A DNA stretch of 64,000 bases from contig JBBSJE010000005.1 of the NCBI GenBank assembly GCA_038257535.1, forward strand, positions 1 through 64,000, read 5' to 3'. A program made the position numbers and the translations under genes. The notes below the pieces were generated by a model. That model saw only the letters and a list, made by a program, of their open reading frames with translations, did not search any database and was not told the DNA's origin. The stretch is from JAGTJU01 sp038257535 (GTDB lineage: Bacteria > Myxococcota_A > Polyangia > Fen-1088). Below are positions 56,601-64,000 of the stretch, piece by piece. Positions within the stretch are counted from its first letter, which is position 1. Each line of letters starts with the position of its first letter.

Positions 56601-59600
56601 AATCGTAGTGAAAGAAGAACAACCGAACGTCACCCTGGCGCGCGTGGGCGTCGATGGAGATCGCGTAGCGGAGCGTGTCGCCCGGCTTAGGCAGCGAACC
56701 ATGGTAGGTGAGCTCACAACCCAACAGGCGATAGGCCCGCTGGCCCCGATTGAACGCGTCGACGCCCAAGTACGAGATTAAGAACAGATCGGCTTGCCCC
56801 GCTTCGATCATAATCCCGGCGGGCATGTAACCGCGGTTGAGGAACCAGCTGTCGGGGCGCACGTCGGTTTCTGTCCACACGGTGCCTAAGCCCATCGAGC
56901 CCGCTTCAGCTTGCAAGCCCACCACGCGATCCGCGAGCAACAGGGGCGGCTCGGGCATGCGGACGACTATGGCGTGTTGGTCTTGATCCGCGAATGCGGG
57001 ACCGAAGATTTGGGAGATGGGGCCTGAGGCGTGGACTTCGAGATCTGCGCGGGAGAAGCTGGGGCCCTTCGGGTCTTGCGGCAACGAAGCCTTTGACACG
57101 GCTGGGGCCGCTGGCGTCGCCTGCGGGGCCACCGGTGGCGGTGGCTCTGGGAGCGTCGTTGCCGCTTGGAGGGGCGTGGGGCCTTTGAGCAAAAGGCTTA
57201 AGCCCGCTTGTCGCAAATGCAAGAACCGCGTGTGCAGGGCTGCTTGCGTGGCCACAAAGCCTTGATGCATCTGTGAGAGGTGCCGGCGGTAAGCGAAGTG
57301 CTGCGCGAAACCGGGCAACTGCGTTTCGACAACGGGCGGCGGAGACGCTACTCCCGCCATAGGCGGTGCTGGTTGAGAATGACCACCGTGGGTGGTGTGC
57401 GCTGTCGCAAGCAGTGAGCTTGTGGCTGATGGCAGCGTGGGCGCCATCGGCATCACTTGTGGTGGCGCTTTCATTGCAACCGCGACCGGCGTTGTTGTGG
57501 CTGTGGGGGCGGGCGCGGCCAGCAGCTGTGGCATGTGCGGCGCCGCCCGGTGGGCAGCGAAGGCCAACACGGGGGTTTGCAAGCGCTCGCAGCTCGCCCG
57601 CAGCTGGGCAAGCCAGCTTGGCATCTCGCTGGCCGTTGGCGCTGCGACGGACGTGGGTTGCGCCGCCGCCACATGAACCCGCGCGCTTTGTTCGCCCAAC
57701 GCTGTGATGAAAACCTCAGCGTGGCGATTGCCCTCGGCCGGCCAGGGCAGGGGCGGCGTGGGCGTTTTTACCCGGCCTGAAAACGCATGCGCCGGGCCTG
57801 GCCGCAGTCCGTACGCACAACACAATCCCGCAGCCGCCACATGCAACAAGCCATTGGCTGCGTGGGCGTGTCCGAACAAAGCTTGTAGTGAAACGGCCTG
57901 GGCTTCGTCGCCCCATCGTAAGCTGTCAGCCGGCGAAGCGTCTTCGTTTGCAAATGCGTCCACCACAAACAGAATCTCGTCGTTGGCCCCACGCGCGTCT
58001 TGCAGGCGTTTGAGCACCAACACCACCGCAGCGTCACCACCCACTTGGCGTTTGGGAGAAAGCACTTTCGCCGCGGCCAGATGCACGGGCTCAGCGCACA
58101 GATCCACCGCGCCCACCAAAGCGGCATCGATCTCGCCTGCGGCTAGCGCCCGTTGCGCCAGCTGCAGCGCTCGCACGCCCGAAAGCTCTTCGGCGGCAAG
58201 CGTGAAGCTGGGGCCTTGCAGATCCAACTGACTGCTCAAACGATTCGCGACAACGTTGGGCATCGCACCCAAGACGCCGGCTGCCCCTAACAAGGGAACA
58301 AAGCCGTCTCGCGTAGCGGACAGCCAGCCTTCGGGCGCGTGCAAACGTTCGGCCCATTCGGCCGCACGCCACCGCGCCCCGTGGCGTGCAATTTCCGCAT
58401 CGCACTGCATGCCCACAAACACCCCGGTGCTTGCGCTTCGAAGATCGTTGACCTTCGCCATCGCTTCGCGCGCCGCCGCCAGCACCATCAGTTGCTGTGG
58501 CAGCGTTTCTTCCAAATCCTTGGGCGGAAACCGCAGCCCTTGCATCGACAGCGCCACTTCGTACGCGCGAGCCGCGCCTTGAGTCACGCGTGAGTTGCCG
58601 GTGAACAGCGCCTCGGCAAAATCGGCCACGTTTTGACCATCCGCCACGCGCGCGCCCATCGCCACCACGGCCACGGGGCCAGGGGCCGCAGCACGAAAGC
58701 TTGCGGGCACAGCGATGGACACAGGCCGCCCTGGGGAGGGTGGCTCTTGCACGATGACGTGCGCGTTGTTGCCGCCAAAGCCAAACGCGCTGACCGCGGC
58801 GATGCGGGGGCCGTGCAGATCAGGCCAGGGTTCAGGCGCATTGAGCGCCCGCAGGCTGGTGTGGTCCAGCGCCGATGAAGGCTCATCCAATGACGGCGTG
58901 GCGGGGCGGATGCCCGCTTCAAAAGCGGACAGCACCTTGAGCAGGCCCGCCGCTCCCGCCGCGGTGATCAAGTGTCCCATGTTCGCCTTCAGCGACCCGA
59001 TGGCCAAAGGCTGAGACGCTTCCCCGAAGACTTCGCCCAAAGTGGCGATCTCAACGGCGTCCCCCACGGTGGTGCCGGTGGCGTGACATTCAACGTAAGA
59101 AATCCAAGAGGGGTCGATGCCCGCAGCGTTGTAAGCCGCGCGCAGCGCGCGCACTTGTCCGGTTTGCGTGGGCACCAGCAATCCGCGCCCGCGGCCATCG
59201 TTGCTAAGCCCAATGCCGCGAATCACGCCCAATATGGGCAAACCATCGGCAAGCGCATCATCAAGCCGTGCCAAGGCCACCAGCGCGGCGCCTTCGGCGG
59301 GCACAAGGCCATCGGCCTGCGCGTGGAAGGGGCGGGTGCGGCCGCTGGGGCTCATGGCGCCCAATGCCGTAAAGCCTGCGTGGATAAACAAATCGTCGGC
59401 GCGATTCACCGCACCGGCCAACATGAGATCGGCGCGGCCGTCAGAAAGGGCATCGCAGGCGTACTTGATGGCGTACAGCGACGAAGCGCACGCGGCATCC
59501 AAAGCAAAGGCGCCTGCCCCTAATCCCAGCGCTTGCGCTAGAAAGTGGGCGGGCAAGCCCGACATGAAGCGGTTGTGGGGATCGATGTGCGAGACACCAA

Positions 59601-60087
59601 GTTCTTTCAGCAGCCCGCTGGAGGGCGCCTGAAGGCCCGTCCGAGGATCCCGCTGCCCTTCCAACCAAATGCGCTCGGCAAACTGAGACAAGGCTTGCGA
59701 TGGATAAGACAAATTGCCCACCACGGCGCCCACGCGATCCAAACTGCGGCGGTACTGGGATGCTTGCAACGCCTCGCGCCCCGTGTGAAACAGCCACTGA
59801 AACAAGGGATCCAGCGATTGCACAAACTCAGCGGGTAGGTGAAAGCCATGCGGAACAAACGCCTCCTCAAACCCCGCGACATATCCACCCACGTTGCTGA
59901 TGGCTTTGTCGCTGGTGTCGTGTTTGTCGTGCGACAACATCAACCCGCTGCGAATGCCCCAACGCTCCGCCGGTGCGGCGCTGGTGACCACGCGGCCCGC
60001 CAGCACCAAGTCCCACAAGGAAGAGGGCGTAAGCGCGCCGGGCAACACACAGGCGCGGCCCACAATGGCGATTGGACAAAACGACAT
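53659..60087 (-). CDS. pfaC: PfaC-like polyunsaturated fatty acid synthase subunit: KS-CLF-DH-DH-AGPAT
   Basis: 2,142 residues. Active ketosynthase (1-455): DAACASS Cys near 200, VECHATGT His near 335, SLKANMGH near 370. Chain-length-factor-like second KS (about 465-860) has FTLAAEELSG where the Cys motif would be. A Pro/Ala-rich linker with a helical element follows (to about 1010). Four hot-dog halves form two FabA-like dehydratases: NRGYMPAGIMIEAGQ near 1090, GHFKNDPCMPGTLMFEG near 1300, MPFCVLLEAVLQ near 1510 and AHFFQDPVQPGSLGIEA near 1690; only the second and fourth keep the catalytic His. A C-terminal acyltransferase (about 1800-2060) has ANHQTSIES and VEGTRALS. This order, ending in an AGPAT-like domain, is the type described for terrestrial myxobacterial Pfa3. 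Start 13 bases after the KR-DH ORF. Confidence 0.9.
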   Translation of the reverse strand: MSFCPIAIVGRACVLPGALTPSSLWDLVLAGRVVTSAAPAERWGIRSGLMLSHDKHDTSDKAISNVGGYVAGFEEAFVPHGFHLPAEFVQSLDPLFQWLFHTGREALQASQYRRSLDRVGAVVGNLSYPSQALSQFAERIWLEGQRDPRTGLQAPSSGLLKELGVSHIDPHNRFMSGLPAHFLAQALGLGAGAFALDAACASSLYAIKYACDALSDGRADLMLAGAVNRADDLFIHAGFTALGAMSPSGRTRPFHAQADGLVPAEGAALVALARLDDALADGLPILGVIRGIGLSNDGRGRGLLVPTQTGQVRALRAAYNAAGIDPSWISYVECHATGTTVGDAVEIATLGEVFGEASQPLAIGSLKANMGHLITAAGAAGLLKVLSAFEAGIRPATPSLDEPSSALDHTSLRALNAPEPWPDLHGPRIAAVSAFGFGGNNAHVIVQEPPSPGRPVSIAVPASFRAAAPGPVAVVAMGARVADGQNVADFAEALFTGNSRVTQGAARAYEVALSMQGLRFPPKDLEETLPQQLMVLAAAREAMAKVNDLRSASTGVFVGMQCDAEIARHGARWRAAEWAERLHAPEGWLSATRDGFVPLLGAAGVLGAMPNVVANRLSSQLDLQGPSFTLAAEELSGVRALQLAQRALAAGEIDAALVGAVDLCAEPVHLAAAKVLSPKRQVGGDAAVVLVLKRLQDARGANDEILFVVDAFANEDASPADSLRWGDEAQAVSLQALFGHAHAANGLLHVAAAGLCCAYGLRPGPAHAFSGRVKTPTPPLPWPAEGNRHAEVFITALGEQSARVHVAAAQPTSVAAPTASEMPSWLAQLRASCERLQTPVLAFAAHRAAPHMPQLLAAPAPTATTTPVAVAMKAPPQVMPMAPTLPSATSSLLATAHTTHGGHSQPAPPMAGVASPPPVVETQLPGFAQHFAYRRHLSQMHQGFVATQAALHTRFLHLRQAGLSLLLKGPTPLQAATTLPEPPPPVAPQATPAAPAVSKASLPQDPKGPSFSRADLEVHASGPISQIFGPAFADQDQHAIVVRMPEPPLLLADRVVGLQAEAGSMGLGTVWTETDVRPDSWFLNRGYMPAGIMIEAGQADLFLISYLGVDAFNRGQRAYRLLGCELTYHGSLPKPGDTLRYAISIDAHARQGDVRLFFFHYDCIVGDRKALTVRQGQAGFFSKQELDDSAGVLWSPEDQDITPQPRLDRPAVPCTTQNFSPEQVRAFAAGDSYTCFGKGFELAQTHTRSPAIQTGRMLLVDEIAALDPQGGPWKRGYLKAITAISPTDWFFQGHFKNDPCMPGTLMFEGCLQAMAFYLAAMGYTLSRDGWRFEPVPEESYKLQCRGQVLPGSKQLVCELFVEEVHDGPYPTLYADLLGTVDGLKAFHARRVGLRLVPDWPLTSIAAPPTPTPQTSPPEIGGFHFDYASLLACAWGRPSDAFGPMYRVFDDTRRVARLPGPPYHFMSRVTRIDGELGACKPGATIEIEYDVPPQAWYFDESGQKVMPFCVLLEAVLQPCGWLASFVGSALLSDEDLCFRNLDGTGRVCAEVFPSSGSLRTRTTITGVSRSGGMILQTFDVKCFMGQTLVYDLQTGFGFFPKAALENQVGLPTPEAQRALFAAPSEFSVDLISRPARYCQGHLRMPRPMLLMLDRITAYDPAGGHAGLGFARAEKAVNPAEWFFKAHFFQDPVQPGSLGIEAMLQLLQFVMLHKGLHEGMRAPRFEAVALNHEMTWKYRGQVVPRNHTITTTLEVTSRSQDDRGQLVIAEASLWVDGKRIYHASNLGMRIVDDAPPAAESEDIPAQNALRKLEAVEVLPQVRAFWRHHLGTLPPPVDQIFSILVSRFVANIHIAGETTERTMANAPRGVLFLANHQTSIESTLFAIVASAFVNAPVLTLAKPETQQHWIELLMRHSFSYPGLKRPQMAQVFDNNHADTLPGIIAEMAQQMRDNRRSVMVYVEGTRALSCADPVRTLSGTFIDMALSVDCPIVPVRLVGGLPRAPLQERTDFPVGLGQQAIYLGTPLLANELRGMNYGERRTHVLRAINDLGPSADHEQPFAPDPDLQAQAQAWSHSTGASFGHAVIYRLLEQMPEPCEALQLLLKAGRGEIVELPDTPESRWLAELGKRLLGTSHTLRVPHGTP

Positions 60088-60100
60088 AGGTAAAGTGGCC

Positions 60101-62422
60101 TTAAGTTATCAGGGCTGGGGGGGCGGTCGGCTCCGCCGCAGCAATCACATGTGTTTCCACACCTCGCAGCTCCATCACCAGCGTGCCGGTGGCGTCAAGG
60201 AACGCCACATCCGCCACGCAGCGGGCGCCGCGGCCTTCGCGCGCGTGCAACACCGCACGCAAGCGGCCTTGCGCAGGGCCAGGAGCGTACACGCACAACG
60301 CTTCTAGGCCTGTGGGCAACGAGACACCGCCCAAGCTCTCATGCGTCCACAACAGCGCCAGCTGCAAGGCCGCATCAACCAGCGCCGCATCGATGTGCCA
60401 GCTGGCATGCTCAAGCGGAAACGCCGCTGGCCATTGTTTGTCGTGCACCCCCACAACGGTGGCAACAAGGCCGTTGGCGCCTTTGCCATCAAGCGATTGC
60501 AGCATATGAAAACTGGGTCCGTGAAACAGCGGCGCTTGGCCGTAGATCTCCCGCTGGTGCGGGGCCAGATCCGTGGGTAGCGCCGCCATGTGATCGGGCG
60601 TGTGGGCGTGGTCGCGGAGGTCGCAGGTGGCGGCATACAGCTTTGCGCCATCGCTGGCCAAGAGCTCAAGCGACACGCTGGTTTGCCCACCGTTTGAAAG
60701 CTGCCGTACGACAACGCTGACCCGCTCGGCGTGGCCTTGGTCGAACCTTGGCAAGCGCAGCCCCCGAAGCACCTTTACGTTTCGCAGCGCCCAAACCTGC
60801 AAGTTAGGTTTGAACGCCATCGCCGTTCGCGCAAACCATTCCAGCACCAAGGCCATGGGCACGACAGGCACGCCTTTGATGCGATGGCCATCAAGGTAGC
60901 CGTGCGTTTGCGGCCCCACCAGCAATTCGCAGGCAAATGTGCGACCACTTTCCGGCCCCGCCAAGCCGTGACCTGAAACGTCGTTGCCTAAGATCACTTC
61001 AGGGTTTCGGGTGACGCTTGTGCATTCGTCACAGAAGGCTTGAGCCCCGGCACCTACGTTGATAAGTCCCACGCCCATCGCTGCAAAACGAGCGCGCAAG
61101 CCATCGTCCACCATGCCGCCATCCCAAGGTCCCCAACCCAACGCGCGCACGATGGCATTGCCGCCGCGCCGGTTTTGTTCAAACGCGGCCACTTTGTTCA
61201 GCACCTCATTGGCCATGGCGTAATCGCATTGGCCCAAGTTGCCGGATCGCGCGGCCACCGACGAAAACAACAACAGCAGTCGCAGCGGATCAGCTTGCGT
61301 GGCCGCCAGCAGGGCGCGCAACCCGGCCACCTTTGTGGCCATCACGCGCGCAAATTGCGCATCGGTTTTGGCGGCGATCAACTTGTCGGCCAGCACACCC
61401 GCGCCATGCACCACAGCTGTGACGGGACCCCAATGCAAACGCCGTTCGGCCACGGCGTCCCGCACGGCTTCATTGTTGGTGGCATCCACGACGGCGTAGT
61501 GAACTTCACTGCCGGTTGCGTGTAGCTGGTTAATGTTGGCGTTAATTTCACGCACCGCCAAGATTTGGTTCGCTTGCCGGCCAATGCTGGCCAGATCAAT
61601 GTTTTGGCCCGCTTGTTTGGCGGCGAGCGCAAGCGCGCGCTTGAGGTCCGTTTCAGTCTTTGCTTGCGCACACGCGTCCGGCTCGTGCTGCAACGGTGTA
61701 CGGCCCAAAAGCAGAATGCGTGCAGGCGCAGTGTGCGCCAGTTGTAGCAAGCAGGCGGCGGTGACTCCACGTGCGCCACCGGTGGCAACCACGAAGGCCA
61801 CATCATCTCTATTGAGAGGCCGCGTTGCCTCGGCGGCAAACGGCGCAGATTCCAGAGCAACACGCACGCGACCGGCCGTGGGCGAAAGGCCCACCTCGCG
61901 TTCAGGGGCGCCCCACAACAGTTCGTGCGCCAGCGCCTCGGCCATCTGTTCAGAAGAGCGTGCGCCCCAGGGCAGATCGATGGCGCGAACACATGCCTGT
62001 GGCCATTCAACCGCTGCTGTGCGCACCAACGCTGCGGGGCCCGCCGCCCACGCGCGGGGCGATCCCGAAAGCCCAAAATCGCCGCCCGTGTCTTGCACCG
62101 TGATGAAGGTGCCGCCTTCAGCCGCAAAACGTGTGGCCACCGCGCGCGCCACGGCAAACACGTTGAAGTTGATCTGTTCAGCTTGGGCGGCCGACGCCCC
62201 CACGTCGCTTGACAATGGGGACAAGCCTTCAAGACAGATCACAGCTTGGGCCATGTGAGCGTGCTGGTCGATCAGCCCCACCACAACGTGGGCGCCTTGT
62301 TGCCGAAGCCTTTTTGCCAGCGCGTCGGCCACGCCGGCGTTGTCGTTGGTGATCACCACCAGGCCGCCACCCAAAAGTCCTGGCGTGGCCAATCCCCGAG
62401 CAGGCGAGGGCACCGCGCGCAC
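60101..62422 (-). CDS. PfaA C-terminal part: ketoreductase and product-template-like dehydratase, separated by a frameshift
   Basis: 773 residues as an ORF beginning GTG at 62422. The ketoreductase (about 210-500) has AFVVATGGARGVTAACLLQL, VVHGAGVLADKL, LLFSSVAARSGNLGQCDYAM with catalytic Tyr in YAMANEVLNK. A double-hot-dog dehydratase-like domain follows (about 520-770) with the His in HGYLDGHRIKGVPVVPMALV and WHIDAALVDAALQLALLW. The same frame is open upstream of the GTG as STEGPVSAGAPLARWAVRAV up to the C6 run at 62478-62483. There, one added C would fuse it to the AT-ACP frame (see next entry). I therefore read it as the C-terminal half of a pfaA-type protein, with independent translation as the alternative. 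Confidence 0.8.
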   Translation of the reverse strand: MRAVPSPARGLATPGLLGGGLVVITNDNAGVADALAKRLRQQGAHVVVGLIDQHAHMAQAVICLEGLSPLSSDVGASAAQAEQINFNVFAVARAVATRFAAEGGTFITVQDTGGDFGLSGSPRAWAAGPAALVRTAAVEWPQACVRAIDLPWGARSSEQMAEALAHELLWGAPEREVGLSPTAGRVRVALESAPFAAEATRPLNRDDVAFVVATGGARGVTAACLLQLAHTAPARILLLGRTPLQHEPDACAQAKTETDLKRALALAAKQAGQNIDLASIGRQANQILAVREINANINQLHATGSEVHYAVVDATNNEAVRDAVAERRLHWGPVTAVVHGAGVLADKLIAAKTDAQFARVMATKVAGLRALLAATQADPLRLLLLFSSVAARSGNLGQCDYAMANEVLNKVAAFEQNRRGGNAIVRALGWGPWDGGMVDDGLRARFAAMGVGLINVGAGAQAFCDECTSVTRNPEVILGNDVSGHGLAGPESGRTFACELLVGPQTHGYLDGHRIKGVPVVPMALVLEWFARTAMAFKPNLQVWALRNVKVLRGLRLPRFDQGHAERVSVVVRQLSNGGQTSVSLELLASDGAKLYAATCDLRDHAHTPDHMAALPTDLAPHQREIYGQAPLFHGPSFHMLQSLDGKGANGLVATVVGVHDKQWPAAFPLEHASWHIDAALVDAALQLALLWTHESLGGVSLPTGLEALCVYAPGPAQGRLRAVLHAREGRGARCVADVAFLDATGTLVMELRGVETHVIAAAEPTAPPALIT

Positions 62423-62451
62423 AGCCCAGCGGGCCAGCGGTGCGCCAGCGC

Positions 62452-64000
62452 TTACGGGGCCTTCTGTGCTAAAGGGCGGGGGGCGCCCTCCGTGGCACCG
62501 TTCGAGGTCGCTTGGTGCGCGCCGTTGCTGCCAGCGCCGGTGGCGCCAAGTCCACCTTCTTGCCCCAGATGGTTCACGATTTCACGCAAGGTGCGCATCG
62601 ACGCCAGTTTGGCCGTGTTCACGTCGGGCAGGCCGGGTGCACGTTCCATGACGGCCGACAAGATCTCCACGCGTTTGATGGAGTCCACGCCGAGATCCGC
62701 TTCCAGGTCCATGTCCAAGCCCAGCATCTCTTCGGGGTAACCCGTGCGTGCGGCCACCACGTTCAACATCAACGCCTGCAAACCATCCAGCGTCAACGAC
62801 GCCGTTGCCGGTTGGGTATGCCCGTTGCCGTTCGATGCCGAAGTGGCCTGGGCGGGCGCGGCCTGCGGCGGTGGTGCCGCGGCAAATGAAGGTGCTGGCT
62901 GGGCGGGCGCAAGCGATGGCGCCGCTGAATAAACCGGCGGTTGCGGCACAGGTGCTGCGGCTGGTGCATACGTGGGTGCTGGCGGGGCCGCTGCGTACAC
63001 CGGTGCGGGTGGCGCAGGCGGCATGAACGCGGGTGGTGCATATAGAGCTGTTGGCGCCGGCACATACTGAGCGATAGGCGGCGCAGCGAACGCGTGATAC
63101 GCAGGTGCCGCATACGCCTGCCCCCCCAGCGCATGCGTAAGCCCCATCAAAGACGACTCAGCGGCGCGCAAAAACGCCGTGTGAGACTCTGCCATGGCCC
63201 TTTGAAACGCGGCGTGCGCTTCAGCGGTTTGGCGTTGGCTTTCCGAGATGGCCATCACCCATGCGTATTGCACTTGTGGATCCATTCCCGCGCTCACGGG
63301 CGCTTGAGTGGGCGCAGGGGCAACGGGCGCAGGCGCAACGGGCGCAGGGGCAACGGTGGGCTGTTCAGGATTGGGCTTAGGCAAAGCGGCGGCTCCTCCG
63401 GGTGGCGGATAAGGCTTTCCGTAGCCGGCGCCGTTGACCTTCAACGTGAGCGCGGGCTTGGTTTTCAAACGTGGATCGGCAGGCACCGCGAACGGCACCC
63501 ACAAAGCTGCAAAATCAAGTGACACCCCTGCGGCAGCCAACGCCCCCAACCCTTGCCACAACATAGCCACACCGGATCGGCCCTTGCGATTGAGCGCAAT
63601 TGCACGGTGAGGCTTGTCTTTCAAAATGTGGCCCACCAACGCCGTGAGAACATGCCCCGGCCCCACCTCAACGAAGGTGCGCACGCCTTGCGCGTACATG
63701 GCTTCGATTTGTTCAACGAAGCGTACGGAACTTGCGAGCTGATCAGCCAGCAGGGTCCGCATCGCTTCGGGCTCGTTGGGGTAGGGCGCGGCGGTGGCGT
63801 TTGCGTAAACAGGACAAGCCGCAGGTGAAAAGGTGATCGACCCCAACGCTTGCGAGAACGGCACCCGTGCCGCGCTGACGACGGGCGAATGAAAGGCGGT
63901 GGCCACGTCCAACCGTGTGGCGGAAACGCCTTGCGAGGAAAGCTGGGTTTCAAGTTCGGTGATGGCTTGCGTTTGCCCCGACACCACGACCTGTCGGGGG
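62452..64000 (-). CDS. pfaA: PfaA N-terminal part (acyltransferase C-terminal half, linker, one ACP), cut by window edge and by frameshift
   Basis: The visible 515 residues start inside a malonyltransferase domain (PRQVVVSGQTQAITEL, TAFHSPVVSAARVPFSQALG with the active-site His, TFVEVGPGHVLTALV). The nucleophile Ser motif and KS lie beyond the window. A long Ala/Pro-rich linker contains a helical block (SESQRQTAEAHAAFQRAMAE). One acyl carrier protein follows (GLDMDLEADLGVDSIKRVE, phosphopantetheine Ser at plus about 62687), then a Gly/Ala/Asn linker and a TAA at 62454-62452. PUFA synthases normally carry several tandem ACPs in this protein; only one is present here. The C-terminal KR-DH is in another frame downstream. 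Loads and extends polyunsaturated chains from malonyl units. Confidence 0.85.
   Translation of the reverse strand, partial: PRQVVVSGQTQAITELETQLSSQGVSATRLDVATAFHSPVVSAARVPFSQALGSITFSPAACPVYANATAAPYPNEPEAMRTLLADQLASSVRFVEQIEAMYAQGVRTFVEVGPGHVLTALVGHILKDKPHRAIALNRKGRSGVAMLWQGLGALAAAGVSLDFAALWVPFAVPADPRLKTKPALTLKVNGAGYGKPYPPPGGAAALPKPNPEQPTVAPAPVAPAPVAPAPTQAPVSAGMDPQVQYAWVMAISESQRQTAEAHAAFQRAMAESHTAFLRAAESSLMGLTHALGGQAYAAPAYHAFAAPPIAQYVPAPTALYAPPAFMPPAPPAPVYAAAPPAPTYAPAAAPVPQPPVYSAAPSLAPAQPAPSFAAAPPPQAAPAQATSASNGNGHTQPATASLTLDGLQALMLNVVAARTGYPEEMLGLDMDLEADLGVDSIKRVEILSAVMERAPGLPDVNTAKLASMRTLREIVNHLGQEGGLGATGAGSNGAHQATSNGATEGAPRPLAQKAP

Overview
The window reads as a chromosomal segment of a high-G+C, Gram-negative, signalling-rich bacterium, most likely a member of the Myxococcota or a related former-deltaproteobacterial line (inference). 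The basis is a three-gene style PUFA synthase whose last protein carries a C-terminal acyltransferase domain, an oleABCD operon, a kinase with a very long HAMP array, many lipoproteins and outer-membrane barrel proteins, and dense short overlaps between genes. I see no rRNA, tRNA, CRISPR array, insertion sequence or prophage.

Layout. 0-0.8 kb: the start of citramalate synthase on the minus strand, behind an isoleucine-rich leader peptide and a terminator/antiterminator pair. 1-10.6 kb: a CBS protein, then a minus-strand chemosensory-like operon (hybrid kinase split by a frameshift, giant HAMP-array hybrid kinase, CheR, CheB). 10.7-12.5 kb: a zinc cluster (G3E GTPase, SmtB-type repressor with operator, histidine-rich protein). 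12.5-23.5 kb: deoxyhypusine-synthase-like enzyme, two decayed or frameshifted secreted-protein genes, glycosidase-like protein, TonB-like protein, zinc phospholipase-like/barrel protein, CtaA, receptor-type lipoprotein. 23.6-26.9 kb: proS-pyrF-rlmB. 26.9-30.3 kb: a SiaABCD-like switch (PP2C phosphatase, kinase, STAS protein, GGDEF enzyme). 30.3-39.1 kb: a minus-strand series of tightly spaced genes combining two histidine kinases, an N-formylglutamate amidohydrolase-like enzyme, a FecR protein, a barrel protein, an IPT lipoprotein and a flavin reductase. 39.2-43.9 kb: envelope lipoproteins, acylphosphatase and acetyl-CoA synthetase.

45.7-64 kb is the most distinctive part. A DeoR regulator is followed by oleA-oleB-oleC-oleD (head-to-head condensation of fatty acyl chains to long olefins), then two Get3/ArsA-like ATPases whose P-loops are degenerate in complementary ways. 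A small XRE/nucleotidyltransferase module follows, and then, convergent to ole, a polyunsaturated fatty acid synthase locus (pfaA-like, cut by the window end and by a frameshift, then pfaC-like). Only about 3.3 kb separates the two lipid loci. My reading is a combined locus in which a PUFA-type synthase makes chains that OleABCD may join into polyunsaturated hydrocarbons; this is inference from gene content and position.

Two reading-frame breaks lie in C homopolymers (about 9,280 and 62,480). Both are repaired by adding one C, so base-level errors should be excluded before they are read as biology.
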